64,000 nt of DNA. It comes from Tragulus kanchil. Lineage: Eukaryota; Chordata; Mammalia; Artiodactyla; Tragulidae. Below, one piece after another: positions 41,201 through 44,200 of this stretch. The stretch covers positions 167,369,608 to 167,433,607 of the forward strand of contig JAIOJX010000024.1 of NCBI GenBank assembly GCA_022376925.1, written 5' to 3'. A program made the translations under genes and the position numbers. How positions within the stretch are numbered: position 1 is the stretch's first letter; every line of letters begins with the position of its first letter. The notes beneath the pieces were generated by a model, which searched no databases, had not been told where the DNA came from, and saw only the letters and a program-made list of their open reading frames with translations.

Positions 41201-44200
41201 AATAAGCACACCAGGATGTTAACTACCTCCACCTTTTCTGGGAGAGGTAAGCAAACATTCTAACTTAAAAGGCTTTGGTGAAATGTCCGTGTCTCCTTGC
41301 CAGTAGAAGAACAAGCGGAAACTGCAACTCCCTGCTTCTCAGTGAGAAGTAGAAGCCTTACACGAGAACAAGCCTGATATTTAACGTGGTCAGGACGATA
41401 TTCTGAGAAAAAGTAGAACTTTGAGTGTTGTTACACGACAAAATGATTAAAGACAGTAAGTTTTTAACTATCTATCTTAAAAACAAGTAAGTTTAATGAA
41501 GCTTACAATTCAATCTGCCCGCTCCAGTATCCTCCTAACGCCACCGTGAACACAGCAATCGCAAAAATCACCACCATCGTATAGTCAAAGCTAGGCGAGG
41601 AAGGAGAATACATCTTCACAGTAATGTTATTGCCGAGAGTCTGCAAGGCAAAGCAACAGTGAATACACGGGAACTGGTTTATTGTTTCACTACAGCACAT
41701 GGCAGTCCCTGTCCAATGCCATCCTGGACTGGACAGTACAGACCTCGGACAGTCAGGAGTGACAGCACTACTCTGACAGCGTGATATAGTCTCTTGTCAA
41801 AATTATGAGGCTTTGCTGTATCAAACCTGCTCCACACAATCCCACTTTCTTCAAGGATTTAAACAAACTTATTAGTTTTAGCTAGCATCAAAAAACCCCT
41901 TTTAGTGGAATCTATAAGTCAATTCACAAGATGACTATATTGTCCTTTATGCATAAAATAATGTGCTTTAAGCACAATTTTTTACTCAGTTATAAATATG
42001 AACTGACCCTTCTAAACTACACTAGTTGTTTTAATCTACAGCCAAAGGTATACAACTGTAACAAGAGTGGGTTTAGGCTATATTGAATAGAGAAATCCAA
42101 ATTTCATGTACACTTGACATTTCTGTATTTAAATTAAAATACGGACATGTTTAATTAATATCCAATTCCTACAGTATTAAACAGAATGATGAGGTCACAC
42201 TGTAATGATTCAACTCATAAGGAGCTGAAAAACTTCCCTTCTCTTTATTTTTCTCCAACCTAGATAAATAAGCACACCAGGATGTTAACTACCTCCACCT
42301 TTTCTGGGAGAGGTAAGCAAACATTCTAACTTAAAAGGCTTTGGTGAAATGTCCGTGTCTCCTTGCCAGTAGAAGAACAAGCGGAAACTGCAACTCCCTG
42401 CTTCTCAGTGAGAAGTAGAAGCCTTACACGAGAACAAGCCTGATATTTAACGTGGTCAGGACGATATTCTGAGAAAAAGTAGAACTTTGAGTGTTGTTAC
42501 ACGACAAAATGATTAAAGACAGTAAGTTTTTAACTATCTATCTTAAAAACAAGTAAGTTTAATGAAGCTTACAATTCAATCTGCCCGCTCCAGTATCCTC
42601 CTAACGCCACCGTGAACACAGCAATCGCAAAAATCACCACCATCGTATAGTCAAAGCTAGGCGAGGAAGGAGAATACATCTTCACAGTAATGTTATTGCC
42701 GAGAGTCTGCAAGGCAAAGCAACAGTGAATACACGGGAACTGGTTTATTGTTTCACTACAGCACATGGCAGTCCCTGTCCAATGCCATCCTGGACTGGAC
42801 AGTACAGACCTCGGACAGTCAGGAGTGACAGCACTACTCTGACAGCGTGATATAGTCTCTTGTCAAAATTATGAGGCTTTGCTGTATCAAACCTGCTCCA
42901 CACAATCCCACTTTCTTCAAGGATTTAAAGCTAATATAAATGATGTGACACAAAGATTTTAGAGGGTGAAAAAAAGAAATACCCTCTCTAAAGTCAACAC
43001 TCTGAAACACCCTGGGCTAAACGGGGAGGGGCCAGATACTTTCCAAATAAAGATTTGATAGGCCTTTACTTCTTATTAGCCAATGGAACATAAATAATAA
43101 TTCAAACATCAGTGGTTGAAAGTAAAAAGTTGTACTATTTATAAACTTTACCTACTATAAAATTACTAATTTACCTGCTTCATATCTTTAAAGTCTTTGT
43201 GAGTTATAAATGCAATCAAGAGTTTCATATCATGTAATTCAGATCTGTTCCCTGAGGGATGAAACTAAAAGACAAAAGCACAAATTATGAAAACTTATGA
43301 ATTGCTAGTGTATTTATAAAGTATAAATTATTCACTAAATACAAATATCTTTTTAAAGTTATAAAACAATGTTTCACGTGTCCTTTCTTAATATTATAAT
43401 AATTTAATATATTAAAAGGCTTCAAACTGGAATCTTTTAACATAAACTTAAACCGATTTCAGTCACACGCAAATACACCCCTAACATACCTTGTCTATTT
43501 TAAGAATGAAAAAGAAACAAAAATTTCCCAAATTTAAAAACCTATCATAACCAGAAGGTTTAAGAAATGCTACTATCAGATCATTCAAAACTCAGCCCCA
43601 TAGCACAGGGAACTCCACGTAACGTTACGAGGCAGCCTGACTGAGGGGAGCTGGAGGAGAATGGGAACATGTGCATGTCTGGCTGAGACCCTCTGCTGTT
43701 CAGAATCTATCGCAACATTGTTAATCAGCTAAATCGACCCTAATACAAAACAAAAAGTTAAAAAAAACCCCAAACAACGCAGCCCCTAAACCACACAGAA
43801 AGAAGGCAGTTCAATTCCTGTGAAATGTGACATCATGAGCTCAAGAGAAGCGATTGTAGTTTTATAACTTACTAAGACACTGTCATTGGCAACCAACAAA
43901 GCTTCAGCACCTTCATCTTGTGCAATTCTGGCTTTTTCAAGATAATGGCAGGGTCCCCACTCCACCACAACTGCTTTGTTCTTTATTCCACCATGAGGAA
44001 CGTCAGACGGTTGCAGAGTGGTGTGTTAGTCAGATCCATCAAACTGGTGGAATTCTGGAAAGGAGACACATCTTTACTATTAGACATACCATATTTCACC
44101 CTAAACACAAAGACAAAGTCAACACTCTGAAACACCCTGGGCTAAACGGGGAGGGGCCAGATACTTTCCAAATAAAGATTTGATAGGCCTTTACTTCTTA

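Larger units (their letters stand above)
40795..42929 (+). repeat. Direct tandem duplication R15 (1066 bp), abutting
   Basis: Block 40795-41863 recurs at 41861-42929 with an offset of 1066. The two share 3 bases (aaa) at the join. Exon 5 is in both copies. Apart from exon 5 and the first bases (shared with R14), this is plain intron. Confidence 0.94.
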
